A stretch of DNA of 8,817 nt, from contig CAMBQS010000126.1 in assembly GCA_945870015.1 (NCBI GenBank), positions 1-8,817 on the forward strand, given 5' to 3'. Made by a program: the position numbers and the translations under genes. The notes under the pieces were generated by a model, which did no database searches, had not been told where the DNA came from, and saw only the letters and a program-made list of their open reading frames with translations. Source of the DNA: Desulfocicer vacuolatum DSM 3385. GTDB taxonomy: Bacteria; Desulfobacterota; Desulfobacteria; Desulfobacterales; SURF-7. This document shows, piece by piece, positions 1 through 5,604 of this stretch (its first letter is position 1; each line of letters starts with the position of its first letter).

Positions 1-1
1 C

Positions 2-289
2 AAGTTGAATGATTTTCGGGAGTATGATGGCAGGGATATCCTGATCTTTTCCACAACCGAGGATTATCACGATTATTTTGACCAAGTGACGATTGATACC
101 CTTACGGTAAGAGATCAGGCTTTTCCGGTTACGCTTGGAAAAAGGTTTCGATATCCGCAATACCGGAATCGGTTTCTCGTGTGGGCCAAAGAAAAATGGT
201 ACAATATTCCGGATTTTCTTCCTGTCTGCGATTGTTTTTTTCTGGACCGGTATTTCACGGATAATGAAGAACAGGACAGGTCAAGGTGA
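2..289 (+). CDS. C-terminal end of a probable membrane glycosyltransferase (GT39/ArnT-like), 5' truncated
   Basis: The reading frame is already open at the left edge and ends at TGA 287-289, giving about 95 residues. I treat it as the tail of a longer gene. A TTG at position 5 could be read as a start, but no ribosome binding site can be seen and the protein begins mid-domain. The visible part is soluble. It has an early YDGRDILIFST stretch, then alternating strands, and an aromatic C-terminal run (FRYPQYRN, WYNIPDFLP) ending in FLDRYF. From memory, this pattern resembles the periplasmic C-terminal domain of family 39/83 glycosyltransferases, which move sugars from polyprenyl phosphate onto lipid or polysaccharide acceptors. 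The membrane part with the catalytic residues would lie upstream, outside the window. The family call is inference. That this is the end of a coding region is better supported. Confidence 0.5.
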   Translation, partial: KLNDFREYDGRDILIFSTTEDYHDYFDQVTIDTLTVRDQAFPVTLGKRFRYPQYRNRFLVWAKEKWYNIPDFLPVCDCFFLDRYFTDNEEQDRSR

Positions 290-427
290 TGGCTTCCCGG
301 ATGCAGAACCCTGGATGAATTTCATGCCCTGCTTGACGCATCTTTCAATTTCAAGTATGGATTGCCACTTGGTTTACGGAATATTTCGTCATTTGAAATG
401 GGTTACTTTATAGATGCAGGCCCTTGA
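290..427 (+). other. Protein-like open stretch with no start codon, in frame after the upstream stop
   Basis: Directly after TGA 287-289 the same frame stays open for 45 codons to TGA 425-427. The translation is amphipathic and reads like real protein, for example LDEFHALLDASFNFKYG followed by SFEMGYFIDAGP. No ATG or GTG starts it: the only in-frame ATG is nine codons before the end. It could be a decayed gene remnant, the far end of a frameshifted gene, a natural C-terminal extension cut off by a recent stop mutation, or chance. I do not recognise a family. The other two frames here do not look better as protein. Confidence 0.25.
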
Positions 428-450
428 TTCAGGAAAAGAGAGCGGAAAGC

Positions 451-1173
451 ATGGATATGGATTTGAAGAATTGTTTTAGAATTGTTTTTTTTACATTCAT
501 TCTGTCTGCGTTGATGTGGTCCGGTTTTACCGGGATCGGAGTATCGCAGGCTGGTTCAGACAAAAAGACAGAACCAACCGGAGAAACAACGGGAAAAAGA
601 TGGATTGGAATGAACGGCTCCTGGGGCAGAAGTCATCATATCTGGAGCGACCGGGAATATTATGGATACCGGAATTCTCAGTTTGGTATCTTTTATGAGC
701 GGGAAATTGAACCTCTGTTTTCCCTGGGGTTGAATATTGAACATACCTTCCGGGCAGAGTTCCGGTATGCCACCCTCTGGGGAACCATACCGCTGAGTGA
801 AGATCAGGTATCGGATGAAAAAAAGGCAGAAGAACCGGAAGGCCCGTACTCAACAAAACTTGACCACAAGCAGGCCGTATTTCTGGGTATCCGGAGATGG
901 GTTTTTCTGCCGGATTCGTCCATCCGACCTAACCTGCATCTTGGATTCGGCATCTCCTTTACCGATGAACTGATCGTCGAGGGGGGAACCCTGTATGCAT
1001 TCAGTTTTACCGGAGGAGGTGGAATCGATATGGACGTGAGCGACCGCTGGACCATTTTTTCAGAGGTCAGTTTCGAGCATTTTTCCAATGGCGGCCAGAT
1101 GTATCTGACCAACAAACGGGTGATCGGTCCGGAATCGATCAATACCCGGTTTGGAGTTCGATACCGGTTTTAG
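451..1173 (+). CDS. PagL-like acyloxyacyl hydrolase (lipid A 3-O-deacylase family), outer membrane
   Basis: This encodes a predicted 240-residue exported beta-barrel protein. I chose ATG 451, which has a purine-rich AGGAAAAGAG upstream. A TTG at 424 in the same frame would put 9 extra polar residues before the signal peptide. Residues 1-34 form a signal peptide, with a hydrophobic core around 11-30 and a likely cleavage after VSQA. The rest alternates short strands and ends in VRYRF, a typical outer-membrane terminal aromatic. The segment FEHFSNGG at 208-215 matches the family's His-x-Ser-Asn signature. H210 and S212 are the candidate catalytic pair, with E228 in GPESIN as a possible third residue. 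PagL-type enzymes remove the 3-O-linked acyl chain of lipid A at the outer membrane. A charged insert at about 118-140 (Glu/Lys-rich) looks like a long extracellular loop. Actual lipid A deacylase activity is inferred; many members of the family are untested. Confidence 0.75.
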   Translation: MDMDLKNCFRIVFFTFILSALMWSGFTGIGVSQAGSDKKTEPTGETTGKRWIGMNGSWGRSHHIWSDREYYGYRNSQFGIFYEREIEPLFSLGLNIEHTFRAEFRYATLWGTIPLSEDQVSDEKKAEEPEGPYSTKLDHKQAVFLGIRRWVFLPDSSIRPNLHLGFGISFTDELIVEGGTLYAFSFTGGGGIDMDVSDRWTIFSEVSFEHFSNGGQMYLTNKRVIGPESINTRFGVRYRF

Positions 1174-1179
1174 CTTTCT

Positions 1180-1209
1180 CCCGTCCGGTTTCCGCGTCAA
1201 CCGGATGGG
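1180..1209. terminator. Strong hairpin between convergent genes, probable bidirectional transcription stop
   Basis: CCCGTCCGGTT (1180-1190) pairs with AACCGGATGGG (1199-1209) over 11 bp with one G-T wobble, leaving an 8-base loop. It begins 7 bases after the acyloxyacyl hydrolase stop and ends 10 bases before the HDOD gene stop. Neither side has a clean T-run, so it is not a textbook intrinsic terminator. Its position between two converging genes still suggests it stops or stabilises both transcripts. Confidence 0.55.
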
Positions 1210-1218
1210 ATTTCAGGA

Positions 1219-2307
1219 TTAATAATATCGACGGGACTGATTACTCTGCTTCCGGGGAATCAGGATGTTGCTGATTTCCTCAATCTGGGACTCTGTTTCC
1301 TGAATGATTTCAGGCAGCATCTCCACAGACAGGCCAATCATTTTCCAGGCAGCCGGATTCAGCGGGGGTACAAGATGTTCGCCGCTTGTCCCCAGTTGCA
1401 ACGCATTCAGTATGATATCGGAAAGATGGATGATGGCTGTATCGATATCAAAAGGTTCCGGTGCGTTTTCCGGATGATGGTGAAACCGGACCACGTCCGC
1501 CAGCTTTACCGGGAGTTTCCATTTATCCAGTATCCTGCCACCGATTTTGGCATGATCAAAGCCCAATACCCTGGTTTCCGCATTATACAGCAGCTCCTTG
1601 TGATGTGCAGCATAAGCGATCGCCTGATGTGCCTGATTCGGCAGGTTGTTATAGATGATCAGCCGTCCGATATCATGGAGCAGACCGGCAACGAAAAACC
1701 GTTCCCGGTTTGTTTCTCCTTTTCGGGCGGCAATTTTTCTGGCAATCATTCCGCAGCCGATACTGTGCTTCCAGAAAGAGGTCATGTCCACAAGGATGGA
1801 GGGGATATCCTTAAACAGGGTCAGAACCGAAGTGCTGAGGCACAATGCATACAGTTCACTGGTTCCGATGATCATGACCGCATGAGAGATGGTGTCAATC
1901 TGAGACCGGTATCCATAAAAAGCCGTGTTCACGATTTTCAGCAGTTTTGCTGTAAGAGCCGGATCATTGCCGATCACTTTGGCAAAGTCATTGGCGCTGC
2001 TGTCCGGATCACTCATCAGATCCATAATCTGGCTGAATATGAGAGGAAGGGACGGAAGTTTGATCTGCGTTCGTAACAGGGTGTCCAGGTCTACCGGATG
2101 GTATGAACCCTCATCCACCTCTTCAGATTCAGGGATGATTCCGGCAGATGCCGCATTCGTCATGCGGGTTGTCTGTCTGGATACCTCGCGCTGAAAATAC
2201 AGGTCGGCAAGCTCACGGATGGCCTCATGCTTTACATCCGTATGACGGAAAAGCAGACTGATATCATTTTTGATTTTTTCAACAATTTTAGCGTCTGGTT
2301 TGGTCAT
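1219..2307 (-). CDS. HDOD-domain signalling protein with intact HD-type residues
   Basis: This is a 362-residue soluble protein. Residues 1-70 are a helical, charged N-terminal region with no recognised domain. Residues about 75-285 carry the HDOD domain, marked by LPSLPLIFSQIMDLM, the VIGNDPALTAKLLKIVN segment at 111-127, and GLLHDIGRL at 208-216. Unlike many HDOD proteins it keeps residues that could bind metal as in HD hydrolases: H181, H211-D212, H276-H278 and D297. A catalytic role is therefore possible but unproven. The C-terminal 65 residues are mostly helical and end in a basic, Arg-rich tail. HDOD proteins act in stress, motility or second-messenger signalling, usually through partner proteins. 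No GGDEF, EAL or receiver domain is present. The start is ATG 2307, with GAGGT (minus strand, 2318-2322) ten bases upstream. The gene is divergent from the archease/rtcB operon and convergent with the acyloxyacyl hydrolase gene. Confidence 0.85.
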   Translation of the reverse strand: MTKPDAKIVEKIKNDISLLFRHTDVKHEAIRELADLYFQREVSRQTTRMTNAASAGIIPESEEVDEGSYHPVDLDTLLRTQIKLPSLPLIFSQIMDLMSDPDSSANDFAKVIGNDPALTAKLLKIVNTAFYGYRSQIDTISHAVMIIGTSELYALCLSTSVLTLFKDIPSILVDMTSFWKHSIGCGMIARKIAARKGETNRERFFVAGLLHDIGRLIIYNNLPNQAHQAIAYAAHHKELLYNAETRVLGFDHAKIGGRILDKWKLPVKLADVVRFHHHPENAPEPFDIDTAIIHLSDIILNALQLGTSGEHLVPPLNPAAWKMIGLSVEMLPEIIQETESQIEEISNILIPRKQSNQSRRYY

Positions 2308-2368
2308 AGGTAAGAGTACCTCGTGAATTCAGTTCTGGAGAGATTGTTTATAAATTTAGACTAAGTGT

Positions 2369-2396
2369 ATCATATCGCCTTACCGGATGTAAACAA
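2369..2396 (-). promoter_or_regulatory. Candidate sigma70 promoter for the HDOD gene
   Basis: On the minus strand TTGTTT (2391-2396) is followed after 16 bases by TATGAT (2369-2374). The -10 matches five of six consensus bases and the -35 matches three of six. Transcription would start about 55 bases before ATG 2307. This is a sequence match only. Confidence 0.4.
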
Positions 2397-2444
2397 TTTA
2401 ATCATTTCAGTGCAGGGTGTTCCTTATAGCCACCGGTAATTTTT

Positions 2445-2546
2445 ATGCTTGATTTTTATCCGGAGTCCACAATCATTGCAGCAACATTGCAGAAACTTGA
2501 TCTTGACCCATCGAATATTCAAGGGTATTCTATGATCACATGGTAA
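2445..2546 (+). CDS. Possible 33-residue leader ORF overlapping the archease start
   Basis: ATG 2445 opens a 33-codon frame (beginning MLDFYPESTIIAAT and ending GYSMITW) that stops at TAA 2544-2546. The stop overlaps the archease ATG at 2540 by seven bases, an arrangement typical of translational coupling. Against it, no ribosome binding site precedes 2445 and the best promoter match in the region lies inside the ORF. I recognise no family. It may be a coupling leader peptide, a remnant of a lost gene, or chance. The overlap and the lack of a good archease ribosome binding site are the reasons to list it. Confidence 0.3.
   Translation: MLDFYPESTIIAATLQKLDLDPSNIQGYSMITW
2503..2531 (+). promoter_or_regulatory. 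Candidate sigma70 promoter directly before archease
   Basis: TTGACC (2503-2508) is separated by 17 bases from TATTCT (2526-2531). The -35 matches five of six and the -10 four of six consensus bases, with ideal spacing. A start about seven bases after the -10 would fall near 2538, only one or two bases before the archease ATG. The mRNA would then be essentially leaderless. Confidence 0.45.
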
Positions 2547-2965
2547 AATCTTTACAATATCGATTCACAGACCATACCGCTGATTTCGGGATTCAGGCGT
2601 TTGGAAAAAATCCGGAACAGCTTTTTGAAAATGCCGCTTTTGCCATATCCGATCTGATTACAGATATTGGTATTCTCCAGGGAACGCATTCAAAATCGAT
2701 ATCCATAACCGGAGATGACCGGAACGATCTGATGGTGAACTGGCTCCGTGAGATTTTATACCTCTGGAACGGGAAGGGAATGATCGTCAAACAGGCATCT
2801 GTGAAAGAAGTTACCGAATTCCGGCTGAAGGCGGATATCACCTATGATCTCTATGACAGGGACAGACATGAAATCAAAAATGAGATCAAGGCCGTTACCT
2901 ATCACCAACTGGAAGTGAACCAGAATCAGGATGGATGGTTTGCCAATTTTATTCTGGATGTATGA
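2540..2965 (+). CDS. Archease, activator of RtcB RNA ligase
   Basis: At 141 residues this has the normal length for archease. It opens with YRFTDHTADFGIQAFG, the DHTAD metal-binding motif at 11-15, and continues with the expected ELF-type helix (residues 26-42). The conserved KAVTYHQLEV is at 117-126, and the chain ends in FILDV with the usual terminal Asp (D140). Archease promotes guanylylation and turnover of RtcB and can broaden its nucleotide use. The rtcB gene follows after 16 bases, which strongly supports the assignment. The start is fixed by the conserved N-terminus. There is no good ribosome binding site: the nearest purine run, AAGGG, is 14 bases upstream. The gene may be translated leaderless or by coupling to the 2445-2546 ORF. 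Confidence 0.93.
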   Translation: MVKSLQYRFTDHTADFGIQAFGKNPEQLFENAAFAISDLITDIGILQGTHSKSISITGDDRNDLMVNWLREILYLWNGKGMIVKQASVKEVTEFRLKADITYDLYDRDRHEIKNEIKAVTYHQLEVNQNQDGWFANFILDV

Positions 2966-2981
2966 TGAAGGGAGCAATATA

Positions 2982-4415
2982 ATGGAATTGATCAGAAAAA
3001 ATGACTACTTATGGGAGATTCCAAAAACAGGCCGGATGAATGTGCCGGGAAGAATCTATTCCAGTTCATCCATGATCGACAGCGTTTCAAAGGAAGAGGC
3101 CTGTAAGCAGGTGGCAAACGTTGCCGAGCTTCCGGGGATTGTATCCGCCTCCCTTGCCATGCCGGATATCCACTGGGGATATGGATTTCCGATCGGCGGT
3201 GTGGCTGCTTTTGACTGGAAGGAAGGAGTTGTTTCACCAGGAGGTGTGGGCTATGATATCAATTGCGGGGTACGGCTCGCAACCAGCAGCCTGCATGTGG
3301 ATGATGTTCAATCCAGACTGGAAGATCTTGCCGATGCGTTGTACCATGGGACTCCGTCGGGAGTAGGTTCAACCGGATCGATCAAGCTTTCCAAAAAAGA
3401 AGTAAAGAAGGTTTTGGGACAGGGGAGTCAATGGGCGGCTTCCAATGGATTCGGGGAAGATTTGGATATCCGCAGAACAGAAGACCAGGGCTGTATGGAA
3501 AATGCAGACCCGGAAGCGGTAAGCGAGCGTGCGCTGGAAAGAGGAACACAGCAGCTTGGCACCCTTGGGTCCGGGAATCATTTTCTGGAACTGGGGGTAG
3601 TTGAAGAGATTTTTGATCTGGATACTGCTGCAAAATTTAGTCTGTTTCCCGGCCAGATCACCATGATGATTCATTCCGGGTCGCGCGGACTTGGATATCA
3701 GATCTGCGATGATTTTCTGGCGGATTTGACCCGGCATGCAAGAAAGTCGGGTTATCCGCTGCCGGACCGGCAACTGGCATATGCCATGATCCAGTCGGTT
3801 CAGGGCCAGCGATATTTAAGCGCCATGGCCTGTGCAGCCAATTATGCCTGGGCAAACCGGCAGATCATGATGCACCGGGCGGAATCATTGATCATGAAAA
3901 CCCTGGGGATCAGCCCGAACACCCTGTCCATGCAGCTCTTGTATGATGTCTGCCACAATATCGCAAAGAAGGAAGAACATATGGTTGAAAACCGGAAAAC
4001 ATGGCTGTGCGTTCATCGAAAAGGTGCAACACGGTCATTTCCTCCGGGTCATCCATCTCTACCGGAGGAGTATCGTACTACCGGCCAGCCGATTCTGATC
4101 CCCGGAGATATGGGTACCGCATCCTATATTCTGGCGGGTACGGAAAAGGCCATGACGGAAACATTCGGTTCCACCTGCCATGGTGCAGGAAGAGTGCTGA
4201 GCCGGAATGCAGCCAAAAAAGCCAGCCGCGGCAGGGCCATTCAGAACGAATTGGCTGGAAAAGGGATTATCGTGCGATGGACCGGCCGCTCCACCCTGGC
4301 AGAAGAGATGCCGGAAGCCTACAAAGACATCACCGATGTGGTAGCCGTGGTTCATGGAGCGGGAATATCCCGAAAAGTGGCAAAGCTCAGACCGCTTGTG
4401 GTCATCAAGGGGTAA
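2982..4415 (+). CDS. rtcB: RNA-splicing ligase RtcB (GTP/Mn-dependent 3'-phosphate RNA ligase)
   Basis: This 477-residue protein belongs to the long RtcB class, close to the archaeal form (about 480) and longer than the E. coli enzyme (about 408). RtcB joins RNA 3'-phosphate or 2',3'-cyclic phosphate ends to 5'-OH ends through a GMP-enzyme intermediate. Visible motifs are MPDIHWGYGFPIGG (60-73), GGVGYDINCGVR (87-98, with metal ligands D92 and C95), GSGNHF (196-201, H200), IHSGSRG (230-236, H231), VCHN (H326), GDMGTASYIL (375-384) and TCHGAGR (398-404). H400 is the nucleophile that carries GMP. The spacing of these residues tracks the Pyrococcus enzyme with a constant offset of three or four. 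I chose ATG 2982 because AAGGGAG lies seven bases upstream; an in-frame ATG at 2958 would overlap archease. No RtcR-type regulator is in view. Confidence 0.97.
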   Translation: MELIRKNDYLWEIPKTGRMNVPGRIYSSSSMIDSVSKEEACKQVANVAELPGIVSASLAMPDIHWGYGFPIGGVAAFDWKEGVVSPGGVGYDINCGVRLATSSLHVDDVQSRLEDLADALYHGTPSGVGSTGSIKLSKKEVKKVLGQGSQWAASNGFGEDLDIRRTEDQGCMENADPEAVSERALERGTQQLGTLGSGNHFLELGVVEEIFDLDTAAKFSLFPGQITMMIHSGSRGLGYQICDDFLADLTRHARKSGYPLPDRQLAYAMIQSVQGQRYLSAMACAANYAWANRQIMMHRAESLIMKTLGISPNTLSMQLLYDVCHNIAKKEEHMVENRKTWLCVHRKGATRSFPPGHPSLPEEYRTTGQPILIPGDMGTASYILAGTEKAMTETFGSTCHGAGRVLSRNAAKKASRGRAIQNELAGKGIIVRWTGRSTLAEEMPEAYKDITDVVAVVHGAGISRKVAKLRPLVVIKG

Positions 4416-4441
4416 GGAAACGCTATTGAGGAAGGTGTACA

Positions 4442-4783
4442 ATGAAGAAAGAACTGACCATAAAAGAATATCAGAATGTAATAGATCTGTGGGTCAAAGA
4501 TATTGGTGTACGCTATTTTTCCGAACTCACGAACCTTGGTATCCTGATGGAAGAGGTAGGAGAGGTGGCCAGAATCATGACCCGGATTTACGGGGATCAG
4601 AGTTTTAAAAACAGAGACAGCCGTCCGGATCTGGCGGATGAGCTTGCGGACGTGCTTTTTGTGATCGGATGTATCGCCAATCAGACCAATATTGACCTGA
4701 CCCAGGCCATTCAAAAGAATTTGGAGAAAAAAAGCAATCGCGACCATGACCGTCATCGAAACAATCCCAAGCTGTCGAAGTAA
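4442..4783 (+). CDS. MazG-like nucleotide pyrophosphohydrolase
   Basis: This is a 113-residue all-helical protein with one MazG-type domain. The metal-binding signature is EEVGE (E37, E38, E41) followed by DELADVLF (E67, D70). A basic tail, ending KNLEKKSNRDHDRHRNNPK, follows and is common in the small YpjD-like group. These enzymes hydrolyse nucleoside triphosphates, often non-canonical ones, to the monophosphate and pyrophosphate. The substrate here cannot be read from sequence. ATG 4442 has a good AGGAAGGT upstream. The gap after rtcB is 26 bases with no clear terminator, so co-transcription with archease and rtcB is likely. Clearing damaged or odd nucleotides would fit an RNA-repair operon, but that link is inference. 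Confidence 0.88.
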   Translation: MKKELTIKEYQNVIDLWVKDIGVRYFSELTNLGILMEEVGEVARIMTRIYGDQSFKNRDSRPDLADELADVLFVIGCIANQTNIDLTQAIQKNLEKKSNRDHDRHRNNPKLSK

Positions 4784-4805
4784 ATGAGCTGGATCTATAT
4801 CGGTT

Positions 4806-4891
4806 ATGGGGTAACAGTTTATCTATTGTCAATAATTAAATATGGATATCCCTGAACTTGATTTAATACCTCATTGACAACGTACCCCATT
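4806..4891. repeat. Inverted and direct repeats upstream of the toxin-antitoxin promoter
   Basis: ATGGGGTA (4806-4813) has a perfect inverted copy, TACCCCAT (4883-4890), that sits between the -35 and -10 of the antitoxin promoter. TACCTCATT (4867-4875) and TACCCCATT (4883-4891) form a direct repeat with one mismatch and a 16-base period, so the two copies bracket the -35. A nine-base palindrome ATTGTCAAT lies at 4825-4833. The 145-base spacer is clearly AT-rich and has no gene. These are candidate binding sites for the antitoxin or toxin-antitoxin complex, which normally represses its own promoter. Confidence 0.35.
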
Positions 4892-4902
4892 TGAGCTACA
4901 TT
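4874..4902 (+). promoter_or_regulatory. Promoter for the relB-yafQ type operon
   Basis: A perfect TTGACA (4874-4879) is followed by a 17-base spacer and TACATT (4897-4902), which matches four of six -10 bases. Transcription would begin near 4909, about 20 bases before the antitoxin ATG. Confidence 0.65.
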
Positions 4903-4915
4903 AATACAAAATTAA
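4901..4915. promoter_or_regulatory. Candidate operator palindrome at the toxin-antitoxin transcription start
   Basis: TTAAT (4901-4905) and ATTAA (4911-4915) are perfect five-base arms around a five-base centre. They cover the end of the -10 and the predicted start site. This is where an autorepressing RelB/DinJ-type antitoxin would be expected to bind. It is AT-rich and short, so chance is possible. Confidence 0.35.
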
Positions 4916-4928
4916 ATGGAGGTCGAAC

Positions 4929-5189
4929 ATGGGTAAGACATTTACGATCAGAGCTCGAATCGAACCCGAATTAAAGAGCAAAGCGGAGCATATTTTTCAG
5001 CAGCTTGGGTTAACCACAACCCAGGCAATAACCCTGTTTTATAAACAGGTCGAATTGAAAAAAGGGCTTCCTTTCGATGTAGCTATTCCAAATGAGATTA
5101 CGCGTAAGACATTTTCCAATACAGATGCCGGGCGTGATGTGGTTATTTGTAAGGACACGGACGATATGTTCAAGAAGCTAGGTATCTGA
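4929..5189 (+). CDS. RelB/DinJ-family antitoxin
   Basis: This is an 86-residue protein. Residues 1-45 form the ribbon-helix-helix DNA-binding part: strand KTFTIRARIEPEL, helices to about 40, with LGLTTTQAITLFYKQV characteristic of DinJ/RelB antitoxins. Residues 47-55 (LPFDVAIPN) are the conserved linker, and 56-86 form the acidic, toxin-wrapping tail. The protein binds and neutralises the toxin encoded next, and the complex represses the shared promoter. GGAGGT (4918-4923) lies five bases before ATG 4929, an excellent ribosome binding site that favours antitoxin over toxin production. The TGA overlaps the toxin ATG by one base (TGATG). The AT-rich upstream spacer and the position between two unrelated housekeeping genes suggest a mobile accessory module. 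Confidence 0.9.
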   Translation: MGKTFTIRARIEPELKSKAEHIFQQLGLTTTQAITLFYKQVELKKGLPFDVAIPNEITRKTFSNTDAGRDVVICKDTDDMFKKLGI

Positions 5190-5455
5190 TGCTTACACCA
5201 GCATACACAAGACAGTTTGAGCGCGATGCGAAGCGGATGAAAAAGCGAGGGAAAAACCTTGAAAAATTGAAGATAATCATCCGTTCCATAGTGGCGGAAG
5301 AACCCCTCGACGCCATTCACCAGGACCATAAGTTGATCGGCAACTGGACGGGCCGTCGAGAATGTCACATTGAATCTGATTGGTTGCTGATCTACTTAGT
5401 CGGATCTGATCGCGTTGTTTTCGAACGTACAGGAACACATTCCGATCTATTTTAA
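5189..5455 (+). CDS. YafQ-family mRNA interferase toxin (RelE superfamily)
   Basis: This is an 88-residue basic protein with the compact RelE/YafQ fold. The N-terminal half has two helices with the run KRMKKRGKNLEKL. The C-terminal half keeps the YafQ signature: H47 in HQDHKL, H60 in ECHIESDW, D64, and H84 in the terminal GTHSDLF. These match the E. coli YafQ residues H50, H63, D67 and H87 with a constant offset of three, so the toxin looks intact and active. YafQ toxins cut mRNA on the ribosome in a codon-dependent way and arrest translation. The gene has no separate ribosome binding site and starts on the antitoxin stop, so its translation is coupled. Confidence 0.92.
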   Translation: MLTPAYTRQFERDAKRMKKRGKNLEKLKIIIRSIVAEEPLDAIHQDHKLIGNWTGRRECHIESDWLLIYLVGSDRVVFERTGTHSDLF

Positions 5456-5604
5456 AAATGAGTAAGGTTTTGGTATAAGTAGTTAAAGAAAAAAAATATC
5501 CAGGGCCGACACTGCATCGGTCATGGCCCATGGACAGGGTCAGTAGAAGGATACGCAGTTTTTGATTCTAATCTTCTGTTATCGCATTAAGGAGAAAATG
5601 GAGT
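5456..5604 (+). other. Spacer between toxin gene and phosphohexomutase gene
   Basis: This 149-base stretch holds no convincing gene. It contains an A-rich run (5486-5497), the hairpin at 5503-5529, and the AAGGAG ribosome binding site (5589-5594) of the next gene. A weak promoter-like TTGATT/CATTAA pair with 17-base spacing lies near 5561-5590, too poor to call. No forward-facing terminator with a T-run is visible after the toxin. Confidence 0.4.
5503..5529 (-). terminator. Hairpin that resembles an intrinsic terminator only on the minus strand
   Basis: GGGCC (5503-5507) pairs with GGCCC (5525-5529), and GAC (5508-5510) with GTC (5520-5522), with a two-base bulge. Read on the minus strand, the stem is followed within about six bases by a run of eight T (complement of the A-run ending near 5497). 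No minus-strand gene feeds into it, so it may end an antisense transcript, or the match may be accidental. Confidence 0.3.

Noticed and set aside
287..427. Selenocysteine read-through of TGA 287-289
   Set aside because: The sequence just after the TGA forms only a weak imperfect stem (GGCTTC with GAACCC), without a convincing bacterial SECIS loop, and the upstream protein ends naturally after its aromatic C-terminal motif.
1375..2076. Long plus-strand frame of 233 codons opposite the HDOD gene
   Set aside because: It is antisense to a clear HDOD protein, its translation shows no family features, and it has no ribosome binding site.
4784..5604. Mobile element with defined ends around the toxin-antitoxin pair
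   Set aside because: I see no flanking direct repeats, transposase, integrase or attachment-site pair, so transfer is only suggested by gene content and AT-richness.
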